DNA of 64,000 nt from positions 11,749,916-11,813,915 of the forward strand of contig CM064713.1 of the NCBI GenBank assembly GCA_032717465.1, written 5' to 3'. Position numbers and translations under genes: made by a program. Origin of the DNA: Coenobita brevimanus. Its lineage: Eukaryota; Arthropoda; Malacostraca; Decapoda; Coenobitidae. Under the pieces are notes generated by a model that had not been told where the DNA came from, did no database searches, and saw only the letters and a program-made list of their open reading frames with translations. Below, piece after piece: positions 20,129 through 30,234 of this stretch (the first letter of the stretch is position 1; every line of letters starts with the position of its first letter).

Positions 20129-21508
20129 CACCCAACCCCCTGTGGCGGGGGGGACACAATCTGGCCACACTATGGGATGGTACTACTACTCTGCGGCCAG
20201 GTTGTGTTAGGAAGAATACTGCCACCGTATTCCCTGCGTGTCGTAAAAGGCGACTAAAAAGGGCGGGGTGGGGGGACTAGGACCCCCTCCTCTGTTTTTT
20301 TAGTTCCTAAAAAGAGACAGGCCAGAGAAAGGGATGGGGGATGGAGTTATCCCCGTACCCTGAAGATTGGGTATATGAATGTGCGTGGATGTAGTACGAT
20401 TGAGGCTAAAAGGGAGGAGATTGGGAGCATGTTTGTGAGAAGAAAGTTGATGTGTTAGCTTTGAGTGAAACGAAGATGAAAGGGAAGGATGAGTCTATGT
20501 TTGGAAGTGTGAATGGAAGATTGTCAGGTGCTGATAGAGGAAGGGCAAGAGAAGGTGTGACCTTGTTAGTGAGTCCGGAAGTACAGCAGTGTGTGATTGA
20601 ATGGAAGGAGGTTTCATCGAGACTGATGTGGGTGAAAGCGAAATTTGAACGTGAGCTGTGGGTGTTTGTGAGTGCATATGGGCCTGGTAGTGAAAGGGAT
20701 GAAAAAGAGAGGGAGTCTTTCTGGAATGATGTTGATGAGTGTCTGCAGAGTTTTGGAACAAATGTGAATGTGGTAATAATGGGAGATCTGAATGCTAGAG
20801 TGGGAAATGTAGCAGTTGAAGGCGTAGTTGGTATGCATGGTGTGCCTGGAAGAAATGAATATGGGGAACGAATGATAGAGATGTGTGTTGAGCGAGAGAT
20901 GGTGATTGGAAATACGCTGTTTGAGAAGAAAGATATTTATAAGTATACATGGGTGAGACAGGAGGGTGGAAGGGTTGTTGATAGAGCTTTGATGGACTAT
21001 GTGGTTGTGTCTAGGAATGTAATAGGAAGATTGTTGGATGTGAGAGTTCTGAGAGGGGAGGGTGGAAGTATGTCTGACCACTACGTGGTGGAGGGAAAGT
21101 TAAGAGTAGGTAAGAGATGGGTGAGAGCTAGGAGGGTTAGGTGTGGCAGGGAGGTTTTGAAAGTGAGTTGGATAAAAGAGAGAGAAAGATTGAGTATCAG
21201 GAGAAATTGAAAGATGAGTGGAACGCAGTGAAAGATCAGGAAAATGGCAGTGTGGAGGAGGAATGGCAGTTGTTTAAGAATGCTGTGGTGGGGCATGCAG
21301 AAGAGGTGTTTGGTGTGAGACGTGTGGGTGGTGGTGTAAAAAAAGGAAGTGAATAGTGGTGCGAGGAAGTAAGTATGGCTGTGGCTGAAAAGAGACGTGC
21401 ATATGAAGTGTGGCTGCAAAGGAAGGATGAGATGTCATATGAAAGGAATAAGGAAAAGAGGAATAGGGCGAGAAGGGCTGTGCGTGATGCCAAATTGGCA
21501 GTAGATGA
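20129..21508 (+). mobile_element. RTE-like LINE family C, 5' part only
   Basis: From the CCCCTGTGGCGGGG block the sequence runs nearly identical to the minus-strand copy at 61395-60000. It shares the 5' untranslated block with GTCGTAAAAGGCGAC (20240-20254) and the endonuclease region. Similarity stops abruptly near 21508, inside the EN-RT linker, so the RT and 3' end are missing. LINE copies usually lose their 5' end, so the missing 3' end points to a later deletion or rearrangement. Confidence 0.8.
20371..21500 (+). pseudogene. LINE C endonuclease region
   Basis: The frame opens at MNVRGCSTIEAKREE (20377). A one-base deletion near 20447 shifts it relative to the other copy. From 20452 the 252-codon frame carries LALSETKM (metal-binding Glu), VFVSAYGPGS, VVIMGDLNARVG, RALMDYVVVS and MSDHYVV, so all endonuclease catalytic blocks survive. 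A 4-bp deletion near 21165 breaks the linker, and a TAG at 21354 replaces what is a Trp codon in the other copy. The remaining linker runs to 21500 with VSMAVAEKRRAYEVW. It resembles the EN of RTE-type LINEs. Confidence 0.8.
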
Positions 21509-23540
21509 CACGAAAAAAATGTCGCTGCATTTTTGAATGACAAGGTGGTTTTTCCCTTATCATCATTTCCTCCCACTGACTGTTTCGAAATGCCCCTGAA
21601 ATTTCTGTTGCTGCTGACACCACTGCCACTTCTCACAGCGTATTTTGTTCTGAAGGGATGAACGTATCTTGTCTCATACTTAACAGTAATCTGTAAACAT
21701 TCAAAAGCATCCTGCTTTCATGAGGTTACAAAAAAAAAATCTACGAATTTGTTACAGCATTCATCAAAGGAAGTAAACTTTTTAAAAAATCTGCAAAGGA
21801 CTAGCGACCCGATACGTGAATAACCATCATGTAATAGGCTCCGAAGATAGATGATTTTAGCACTGACTGTTGTAAGTCCTTTGTAACTGCAGACTGGACA
21901 TCACTAATGAAATCGTACACTCTAATTGCAGGATTCATCTCAGTGAATTTGGGATGCGATGCATCTTCCAAAATAATAGTTTAGGGGGCAGGAGAGGTTG
22001 CCACATTTTAAAAAAGTAGAATTAGAAGGTAACCGAGAAATGTGTGATCTATTGAGGGTATGATACTCAGCTGACTGAACTGTTTCTCGGGAATAAGTTT
22101 TTCTGTTTCTTAAACAAGAAAGATTGTCGTATAAGGTTTCAGTCTTTGTCGTTTTTATTTCACCTCCGGAAGTATGTGTATCATCTTCAGATAATTAATC
22201 TTCTTAATGTAAGGAAAGTCACTAGAAATTAATTAGAGAGAAAAAAGTTTAAAGGAAATACGGTATTATATGAGTTAATACAAGTGAGTTTTTTTTTTTT
22301 TTTAACAAAAACAAACTATTGTATACAGTAACAGTTAACGAAGGAGGGTTTTTATATATAATATTTACAAAACAAGTGTTCATATGGATGAAAATAGTAA
22401 AAAGAAAAAATAGATTATGAACAAAAATCTGGGGTAGCTGGCTTTAGTTTAGTAATTTAATCGTGTAAGAGAAGAGAGAGAGAAAAAAATGTTTTAAGAT
22501 TATTGGTCCGAACAGAAGGAACTTTTTACTGAATGGACCTCAGGCCCACCTATTTAAATGGCATACAGTATAGAGCAGGTATGAGCTGCTACTGATAGTT
22601 GGTGGGAGGTGAAGAGGGCAGTTTGCAGGTCACCGGGTTACTGGAGGTTTGACAGTCAGCAGCATCGTGGTCGGGATGAAGGTGTGATGACAGTCAAGCT
22701 TGGCGGCAGACAGCAGGGATGACGGTGGCAGACAGTTTTAGCAGCAGGTAGGCTTGTTAACAGGCCGATTTGGTGACGGGCAGGCTTGGTTGGCGGCAGA
22801 TAGGTTTGACGACAGGCGGGCCTATTGGCTGCAGACTTGGTTAGTGACAGCTAGCAGACAATCAGTTTATAGACTACTGGATATGACAGTACACAAACTA
22901 GAAAGAAGGTGTATTCTTGACCTCGTTGCCACAGAAATGTGTGATGTGGAGCCCGTAGATTTGCCATCAGGATTTCGGCTTGATCTTAAAGACTCCGTAT
23001 TAATACTGGATGCTTCATAGGGAGCTTATATGTTACTCCCACGGAATGTAGTCGATCTCTCTTATTCATACAGTCTTTCGGGGCGCACGCAAAGTTCCTT
23101 TGTGTGTGTTGGCCAATGTCACGACTGCACTGTTTATACACAGAACTGTCTCTCCAGAAGAAATTGCAGAAGTTCTGCTGGCCTCAGTCTGACTCAGCAA
23201 GTCCATTATGAATCAGCAACAAAACATCCATTCGTTTTATCGTTCAGAACAACTATATTATCGATATATGAATCAACTGTTTATTGTTATTTGCTATTGT
23301 TTACATCTCTTTGCTCTGAAAATGCGTATATAACACTGTATGATAGTTTGCTTCCAAGGATTCACTTGTTTCATCTCGAACCCAAGCCTACAGCTTCTTT
23401 CTTCTTGCAATGTTAAAGGAACGCGTAGGCCAGCATTGTGATGTGCAGTTTAATGCTACACATGGCTAGTTTATGAGATTTGAAAACGATTTCCTTCCAT
23501 AACGTCAGGGTGAGCCGACGTGAAGGCAGTTGAGGCGTTC
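21509..23540. other. unassigned interval with a degenerate GGCAGAC-rich patch
   Basis: No motif-bearing frame was found. Between about 22640 and 22870 a loose repeat of GGCAGACAG, GGCAGGCTTGG and GACAGGCGGG units gives a minisatellite-like patch. A poly(T) run lies at 22290-22303. The frames at 22754-23020 and 23030-23416 are open but show no recognisable domain. Confidence 0.35.
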
Positions 23541-23545
23541 GTGGA

Positions 23546-23598
<53 letters not shown>
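23546..23598. repeat. (TA)n microsatellite
   Basis: Uninterrupted TA dinucleotides, then GATATAGATATATATG up to the SINE head. Confidence 0.9.
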
Positions 23599-23600
<2 letters not shown>

Positions 23601-23611
23601 TATAGATATAT

Positions 23612-23700
23612 ATGAAGCCTCTGTGGTACAGTGGTAAAGTGTACAATGAAGAACGAGGGTTCGCGCCCAGCCAGGGAAATAAACATTGGGAGAGTTCTTC
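23612..23700 (+). repeat. tRNA-related SINE head
   Basis: TGGTACAGTGG at 23624-23634 matches the RNA polymerase III A box, and GGTTCGCGCCC at 23658-23668 matches the B box, at tRNA-like spacing. The segment begins GCCTCTGTGG as a tRNA 5' end would. No complete cloverleaf or CCA-proximal acceptor closes, so this is a SINE rather than a tRNA gene. The body beyond 23690 is of unknown extent. Confidence 0.65.
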
Positions 23701-24005
23701 TGGCCACTTACTGCATTGGCGGACACAAGGGGTGCTGTGGCTGAACCAGTGTCACATACTATAAGGTACTGTATGCATGCACCCAGTTGGCTTGCGCGTG
23801 CCGATTACACTTGGTTCACAGACTACACACACATCCAAAGCCACCCCAACACGAACAATTACACTTACAAGCACTTCTAACCGTACACACAATCTCTACT
23901 AGACAGCCTAAGCCACTTGGTAGATACATTGGCAATTTGGCTGTATCGTCCCCACTTCTGTACGGATAGGCCGGTCCTGCACTGGACACTCAAATGGCCG
24001 ATGAG

Positions 24006-24006
<1 letters not shown>

Positions 24007-24088
<82 letters not shown>
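24007..24088. repeat. (TA)n microsatellite, left of the foldback element
   Basis: About 80 bp of uninterrupted TA/AT repeat ending in ATACAGTATATGTAC at the left end of the palindromic element. Confidence 0.9.
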
Positions 24089-24092
<4 letters not shown>

Positions 24093-24101
24093 TATATGTA
24101 C

Positions 24102-24323
24102 AAGGTGTCTCCAAAAATGTACTCACTCTTTGACTGCCCATGACTAATACAAATTTTTTTTTGTTTCAGGTGCAGCTAACATGAAATAATGGCAGATGTA
24201 CGACTAATTTTTGAAGAAAGAAAATTTGTGTCTGCCATTATTTCACTTTAGTTGCACTTGAAACAAAAAAAAATAATAATATGAGTCATGGGCAGTCAAG
24301 AATGAGTACATTTTTGGAGGACA

Positions 24324-24326
<3 letters not shown>
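24102..24326. mobile_element. mariner-like foldback MITE, 225 bp palindrome
   Basis: The left arm (24102-24196) and right arm (24231-24326) are near-perfect reverse complements over about 95 bp with a ~34-bp centre. The outer ends read GGTGTCTCCAAAAATGTACT and, inward from the right, GGTGTCCTCCAAAAATGTAC. Both flanks are TA repeats, as expected for TA-targeting elements. The left arm contains an ATG (24189) opening MADVRLIFEERKF, similar in style to the N-terminus of mariner-type transposases. The element therefore looks like an inverted duplication of one transposon end, with the rest of the transposase deleted. Confidence 0.75.

Positions 24327-24409
<83 letters not shown>
24327..24409. repeat. 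(TA)n microsatellite, right of the foldback element
   Basis: About 80 bp of uninterrupted TA repeat, similar in length to the left tract. The two could be one tract split by the insertion or could have grown from TA duplications. Confidence 0.9.
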
Positions 24410-24412
<3 letters not shown>

Positions 24413-25436
24413 ACTACTGTATACCCAACTATGAGCAAACAATCCACTGGATGAACTTCCAGTATTTGTGATCCGCACATATTATGGATACTTCAGTTAA
24501 ATAAGTTATTCCTGCGAGCTTTGCCTGAAGTGGCCACTAACATTTCACTCGCGACATATTTAAAGAGAAATTTTGGTTTATAAGCAAATAGAATATTTTT
24601 TTCCGGTACCAATAAATTCTGTCGATACTCCCCTGCCAGAATTATGCTCCACCATCTGTACTTTTCATTCCTCCTTTAACGTCACAGAGTATCCTTCCTT
24701 CTCATACACCTTTGTCGTGTGGCTCATACTTGTATAGCTATCACAAGAAAATTATTCATGTAACGCCTTCGATTTCCACGGACGGCAAGGAAGTTTTGGT
24801 GAATGTTTGACTGATGGTACGGATGCGGTCCATAATCCTTTTATTTGTCCGAGGTTTGGAACATCTGAATAAAGATTACAGTCCGTCCTGCCTGTCTGAA
24901 TATTTCCGCATGGTTAGTTAGTGTTAGACTTCATCCGGTTATGACGTCATTTGCAGGACGTGGACTAGAATTGTTGAACACAACTGTACAGATAATTACA
25001 GGAAAACAGTAAGAACAGGAGTTAGGTTCAGGCTGAACAACTCCACTAGGGTTATTTGCCACATTAGCACGCACAATGACATACTCGTAATTAGTGTATT
25101 CTTGTTACCGTCAGGTAACCTAATTCTGCTTTGGAAATACTTCCTGAGCTAATGAGTTTTAAAACAGCTATATTTACCCATCCCAGTTTGGAAATTCCCC
25201 TCAAGAGAACAAAATGACCTTGAAGATTGATAGAATTTAGTAATACGTTTTTGGCCTGAGGGCTTACCCGAATAATGGTTGGTAGCTCTTGGCTCTTGTC
25301 GTATTGATAGTTTGTAACATTGTGATTAACCCCTTCATCGATCGACACATGCAACTTCCTTAAAGTGGCATCAGCTGCCAAACCATACCTGGAAGCCATT
25401 GTCAAGCTAAGATCTAATCAGGAGCTTATACTGCGT
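24410..25436. other. no gene recognised
   Basis: Short frames only. The minus-strand frame 25405-25091 is open for 104 codons but has no recognisable motif. Confidence 0.35.
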
Positions 25437-25529
25437 TAATAAAGATTTTCTGTCGGATCCCCATGTAGTAACTGCTGGATAATGAGGACATTTAATGGTG
25501 TATCACAACGAGGAATCAAATTGTTAATA

Positions 25530-26290
25530 TGACAATTAAATTTTAATCTCCGAATAGAATTTAAGCCCTAAAATTTCACAATTTTTAAAAGGTACCAGCT
25601 GATTATCCAAAGTCAGATGTAAGTCAGGGACGCTACAGGTGGTACGAACTGCAATTGTACAACGAGGGATGGAAAACTTAGATCCACACTGCAAGGCCCA
25701 ATTGTGGATGGAATCAAGGGCTGCTTCAATGCGCCCAACAGAAAATTGTGCATTACGGGAGGAGTGTCATGTTGCACAAGAGTCAACACTAAGTGAGTAA
25801 AATTTTAAGATTCCTAAGGATGGGAGCTGATGACAGAATATCATTGATCATAATACTATGCAAAATAGAACCAAGCAAACCTTCCTGGGACATCCTGTTT
25901 TCTTGGATGAAAACCTGCGATATCACATTACTTCCTAGTTTAACATGGAACTTTCTGTATCTCAAAAAATTAGAAATAGATAGGGACAGATTACCTCTTA
26001 GGCCATAAGCATAAAGCTTCATTAGCACGCTGTGTCGCCACGCCATGTCATAGGGTTCATAGTTGTCCAAGAACACACCTATGTGGAATTCTTTCTCCGA
26101 ATGCCCCCGAAATGCAATACTCCAAATTCATTCAATCATTCAGGGTACTTCTGTATTTCAGGAAGCCATATTATCGAAAACTTAGCAAATTCTTCAACTC
26201 TAAAACAAAAGAAGCTTAGTATTACCCACTCGGTCCATGACTTACATAGACTAGAAGTCAGCACAATAGGACGACATTAAGTATGATTCA
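25530..26290 (-). pseudogene. LINE E RT, copy 2
   Basis: The minus-strand frame 26076-25789 reads FLDNYEPYDMAWRHS, the degraded motif A region (the family has D..KAYD), then LYAYGLRGNLSLSISNFL and SIMINDILSSAPI. The PQGSVLSP block is altered to a SQEGLLGSI-like form and the YADD box is lost after LRNLKILLT. The downstream thumb region (25780-25530) is recognisable only at the nucleotide level by comparison with copy 1 at 18.4-18.7 kb. The fragment is non-functional. Confidence 0.7.
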
Positions 26291-27234
26291 TTAGACGACC
26301 CCACCCAAAAAAAAAAAAAAAAAAAAAAAAGCCTGTTTGGGTATCGCTATGACGAGTGCAAAGTGCCATGAGCCTGGTAGAACTCGGGATGCCCAAAGCT
26401 CAATGTACACATTACTAACATTTTAATGAGGTTGTCCTGATTAAGATGATGGTTCACATTGTACTTGATGGTATCTGGCCTAGGATTGGTGTCTTTACAG
26501 GATTTAAGGGCAAAAAGTTCATTCATTATAAACTCTTAGTTGTATATGAATCTATGTCTTGTTTTGCAAAGTCTAAAAATCGTAGCTCAGTTGTGTGTTT
26601 AAGGTCTTGAAAATGCTGGTTGTAATTGACTTAAGGTACTTTCATGAGAAAAGCTCCAAATGAAGATGTTAGCTACGTCCACGGGAACGTCATACATGTT
26701 GTAGTCTGCCTGCCGAGTGGTTACGGGTGACATGTAGAGGTGTATGGCATGTAGGAGGACTGCTGGGCCTTGATAGCAGGCTGTGAAACCTATGCCCAGA
26801 GTCGGACACATAAAAAAAAAAGAAAAAATATACCGGCGTTTATTATTATTTTGATTTTAATAGTGAACCAGACTTTATTCAAAAGGGTATAGTGATTCAC
26901 CAGGGACACAAAATAACGCCAGGAGTCATGTTTATTCCTTCTCATTATTACTCTTCTTGCCTCAGCCCTTGTGTATTTGTTTGCAGTAAAGTTTTCCTAA
27001 GTAGGTTGAATGTCAAATATCCCGTATCGCTATTGCCTTTCCCTAATGCTTGATGGCAGTTCGGCGTCCACCACTGATCGTTATGCTTGGCATGAACTGA
27101 AGAATCTTGGGAATTGGAGCATCAGCTGCGTGTACTTTGGAACTAGTTAAATTTTGGATTTTATATCTAAAGTCTCGCTGGATATATCTGAATCGGTGAC
27201 CCTTGTGAAGGACCCCTAATCTGCTGTCTTAAAG

Positions 27235-27438
27235 TTAAATTTTGGAAGTGGAGGGGTCATATGTGTATGAAAGACAGATGGGTAAATGATTCTTTTCCAT
27301 GGAGTCGACATAAGAATCCCACGAGAAATCTTGATGTATACCTGGGGAGGCCAGAGACAAGTCAGTGGTCGAAAAGTTACCAGTACGAGCATCTACACGA
27401 GTCGTTCTACCATCGTTGAGAAGACAGAGGATGGACAT
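27235..27438 (-). pseudogene. LINE E endonuclease, C-terminal part
   Basis: The frame reads LCLLNDGRTTRVDARTG, then TTDLSLASPGI and KNHLPICLSY. The DLSL block followed by a degraded SDH-type block (KNH here) is the usual end of a Jockey-type endonuclease. The frame begins exactly at the edge of the B2 insertion, and its upstream half lies beyond it at 28150-28470. Confidence 0.7.
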
Positions 27439-27439
27439 A

Positions 27440-28148
27440 GTATCCAGCTCAATCCTGCATCATCTTTAAACATACCGTTGGTTTCATTCTGTCGGGATTT
27501 ATCTTGGAAAGATCATATTACATCTCTTGTAAAATTTGCTTCCAAGAGATTAGGTGTGCTAAGCCGACTTCGTACCTTCTTTGCCCCTACCAGTTGGTGA
27601 CTATACACAGGTTCTATTCGCCCATGTGTAGAGTACAAATCTCATGTGTGGGGAGGCTTCCCCCATACAGCTCTTCTCAACAAGGTGGAGTCAAAGGCTT
27701 TTCGCCTCATTAACGCTCCTCAACTTACTGGCTCCCTTCAACCTCTATCTCTTCGCAGCACTGTACATCTTTATCTTTTTTTTTTTTTTTCACTACTTCA
27801 AAGGTCGTTGCTCCTCTGAACTATCTGCTCGCATCACTCCACCTCTACGACGGGCGTGTAGCACCCGTCAAGCAACATACTCCCATCCCTTTTCTGTCCA
27901 ACTCGCTAATGCAAGAGTTTACCGTTACTCCCAGTCCTTCATTTATGCAACAGGTAAAATCTGGAACTGTCTCCGGCTCTATTTCCTACTTCTTATGATC
28001 TCCGGTCTTTCAGACGCAGTGTCTGCCATCTCGACATGAACGGATCTTGAATTTGGCTCGTTGTTGTCATGTTTTTGTTTTTTTTCATGGTAGGGACGTT
28101 TTGTAGGCTCCTGGTCTTTGGTTCCTTCTTTCTTGCATTAAAGAAAAT
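27440..28148 (+). mobile_element. LINE family B2, 5'-truncated copy inserted in LINE E
   Basis: It starts inside RT at an IQLNPASSLNI block, then LSWKDHITSLVKFASKRLGV, and ends with the family B2 3' end, CCTTTGGTTCCTTC followed by an A-rich tail at 28138-28150. Several frameshifts are present, including after SRLRTFFAP. No catalytic box is included because the copy is truncated downstream of it. It lies inside the endonuclease domain of LINE E and is thus the younger insertion. Confidence 0.75.
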
Positions 28149-28149
28149 A

Positions 28150-28470
28150 AAATTAGTTGGCTACTTGCTCTCCATATCCATCGATAGTTAAGCTACCCCA
28201 CTAATAGTAATAAGCGTTAAAGTTGCCCAAAACTAAATTTTTTCATGGAAGTTGGTCGAAAAGTGAATTTAAAGCCTCACCATTAATGGAGCAATTGCTA
28301 CACACTGAGCTGGTAGCCCAACAAGACTTTCATTTTGCTCATATAGTTGGCATTTGGACCAGACAGGTGGACTGACGATACAAGGTCTTACATTAATAAT
28401 TTCCTCATCAGTTTTGACATGCTTAGGAAGAAACACCTTGCCAAAGGTCAAGAGGATCGCTGCGATCTTC
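28150..28470 (-). pseudogene. LINE E endonuclease, central part
   Basis: The minus strand reads INGEALNSLFDQLP, then LVLGNFNAYYY, a stop, WGS and YGEQVAN. The GNFNA block corresponds to the GDFNAHH metal-binding block of Jockey-type LINEs, with Asp changed to Asn. A stop lies between YYY and WGS. It joins in order with the part at 27438-27235 if the B2 LINE between them is removed. Confidence 0.7.
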
Positions 28471-28479
28471 GTTCTCTTG

Positions 28480-29090
28480 CCTTCCGAGAAGATAGTTACA
28501 ATCGTGCGTCTATGACATCTTGCTGAACAGGCTCACACAGTGGTAGCAACAAGTGACTTAAACAGTTCAGGCCTGGGGCACCAGTGACAAAGATAAATAG
28601 TAATAATAGTACTCATGAAACAACGTAATTGATCTGTCCTAGCTTACCTGTAGTTAACAAAAATACCAATGGTTTTGCTAACATTAAAAATCATTAGTTT
28701 TGATTACATCATTAAATTTTTCTTTACAACAAGAAATCAAATGATATACGCAAGACATGGTGCCAAGAATATGCTTATATTGAGAAATTTGGTAATCTTA
28801 ACCAAAGTAACAGTTTTCTATCCTAGCAAAACCATTGACATTATTGTTCATGAGGAAGAAGCCAGACTAGGTAAATTACACTGTTTCGTAAGCATCGTTG
28901 TTTGTCACTGTGCCCCAGGCCAAGACTATATACATTGCCTTTCATTCACGAAAAAGTCGACTTGGAGAAACATTTCACAAAATGGGCCCCTTTGCACAAG
29001 GTGTTTTTCGACATTCTTTTTCAGCCAATGCTGAAGCTACCATCAAATTGCCTCCAGGTCAACCTGTCTTCTGTCATTAGGCTTCTATCT
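28480..29090. other. no gene recognised
   Basis: Two overlapping short frames near 28890-29100 are open but show no family motif. The 5' extension of LINE E may reach into 28470-28560. Confidence 0.35.
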
Positions 29091-29092
29091 AT

Positions 29093-29205
29093 GTACCTAT
29101 AGCCAGACGCCTTAATCTTGAAAGGGGAGGCCACAAATATATAGCCTCCATGTCGCCCTGTCTTCTGCAACTTACGTACCCCTCTCTCTTGTTCCAAAGT
29201 TTTCC
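29093..29205 (-). mobile_element. LINE A 3' end fragment
   Basis: It carries the family A terminal block (ATAGCCAGACGCCTTAAT, then GGCCACAAA and ATGTCGCCCTGTC), as at 6640 and 18805. It is truncated to about 110 bp. Confidence 0.7.
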
Positions 29206-29280
29206 TTATACGATTAATTGATTTTCATTTATTTATTTATCTTATTTGATTCCACTGGTGCCCTTTTAGTAACCGAACTG

Positions 29281-29440
29281 AAACCTAACAAATTAGTCAC
29301 ACTGTCCTGGCCGAGGTTCGATCCTGGGCCCTGGCGCTTCATTGGTGCTCACGTTACCTCTGAGCCAAACAAAGGATCTCTGCTTTGCCTCTAAGCAACG
29401 CGGGTTTTTATACACCCCATTACATCACTCTTTTCTCCCC
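29281..29440 (-). repeat. tRNA-related SINE, copy 1 of a pair
   Basis: On the minus strand an A-box-like TGGCTCAGAGG lies near 29365 and a B-box-like GGATCGAACCT near 29315. Upstream there is a shared block reading TTGCTTAGAGGCAAAG. The same arrangement recurs at 29628-29780. Confidence 0.55.
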
Positions 29441-29627
29441 CTGGTGATTAATTTGGTCAGTTCCTAACACACATGGTAGCGTAGCGCACTGGAAACCACC
29501 ACTTGGGGCACTGCGGACCTCACTGGACAGTTCACCTCTGGTTGTAAGACTTAAGACACTGTCAACAACAACTTCATTGCCCTCTAAGCCTCACCTCATA
29601 TCCCACGCTGTTGCCAACCATTGTAAT

Positions 29628-29780
29628 AACTGGACTGAAACTTAAATTAATCACACTGGTCTGACAGAGATTCGATCTCAGGCCCTGACATTTCACAAGC
29701 GTGCAAGTTACCCCTGAGCCAAAGAGAGGATCCCCACTTTGCCTCTAAGCAACGTCGGCTTTTATACTCCCTGTTACAAC
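29628..29780 (-). repeat. tRNA-related SINE, copy 2 of a pair
   Basis: On the minus strand, TGGCTCAGGGG (A-box-like, near 29720) and AGATCGAATCTC (B-box-like, near 29672), with the same TTGCTTAGAGGCAAAG block on the 5' side as copy 1. The orientation equals that of copy 1, and the two are about 350 bp apart. Confidence 0.55.
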
Positions 29781-29784
29781 CCCA

Positions 29785-30230
29785 TTAAAGTAAAGTGGTG
29801 AGAACTTTGTATGACGTGAATACAAGAAAATCATGAGTTTGTCACTCATCTTGGGGTATCGTGTCTTGTGCGATGCATCGGTTTGCTGATGTGAATGTGG
29901 GAGCAGGTATGGGCCATCCATCCGTGTTGAACTGAAACAGTCAGTGACAGGTTACCTTACTTGTATCCTATGCAAATTATTATGGGTTATGAAAGTAGGA
30001 AATGTGCAGTGTTGATAACTGAACCGTCCCAACCACACGGGAGATTCGCCAAGTGAGAGGCAAGGAAACAGCAACTGAACCATCCTGTATATGTCGGTTG
30101 TGTAAGATGGATAAGCTAAGAAATGTGGATGCTAATGGATGATGAGGAGTAAGAAAGCCTATGGATGGATGGGTACACGAGAGTGTGCCTCTGAGGTATA
30201 GTCTCAGTGACGGAATCGATGTGAAGAGGG
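29785..30230. other. no gene recognised
   Basis: Unique-looking sequence ahead of the next B2 LINE. No motif was found on either strand. Confidence 0.3.
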
Positions 30231-30234
30231 TAGT

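Larger units (their letters stand above)
25437..28470 (-). mobile_element. LINE family E, copy 2, interrupted by a B2 LINE
   Basis: On the minus strand, EN blocks lie at 28470-28150 and 27438-27235, on either side of a plus-strand B2 LINE (27440-28148). A degraded stretch follows (27230-26300) and RT lies at 26290-25530. The 3' end at 25437 matches the end of copy 1 at 18335. The interior around 26600-27200 shows no readable motif and may hold other insertions or heavy decay. Confidence 0.7.

Noticed and set aside
23413..23726. Ile/Tyr repeat frames
   Set aside because: Translations of the (TA)n tract.
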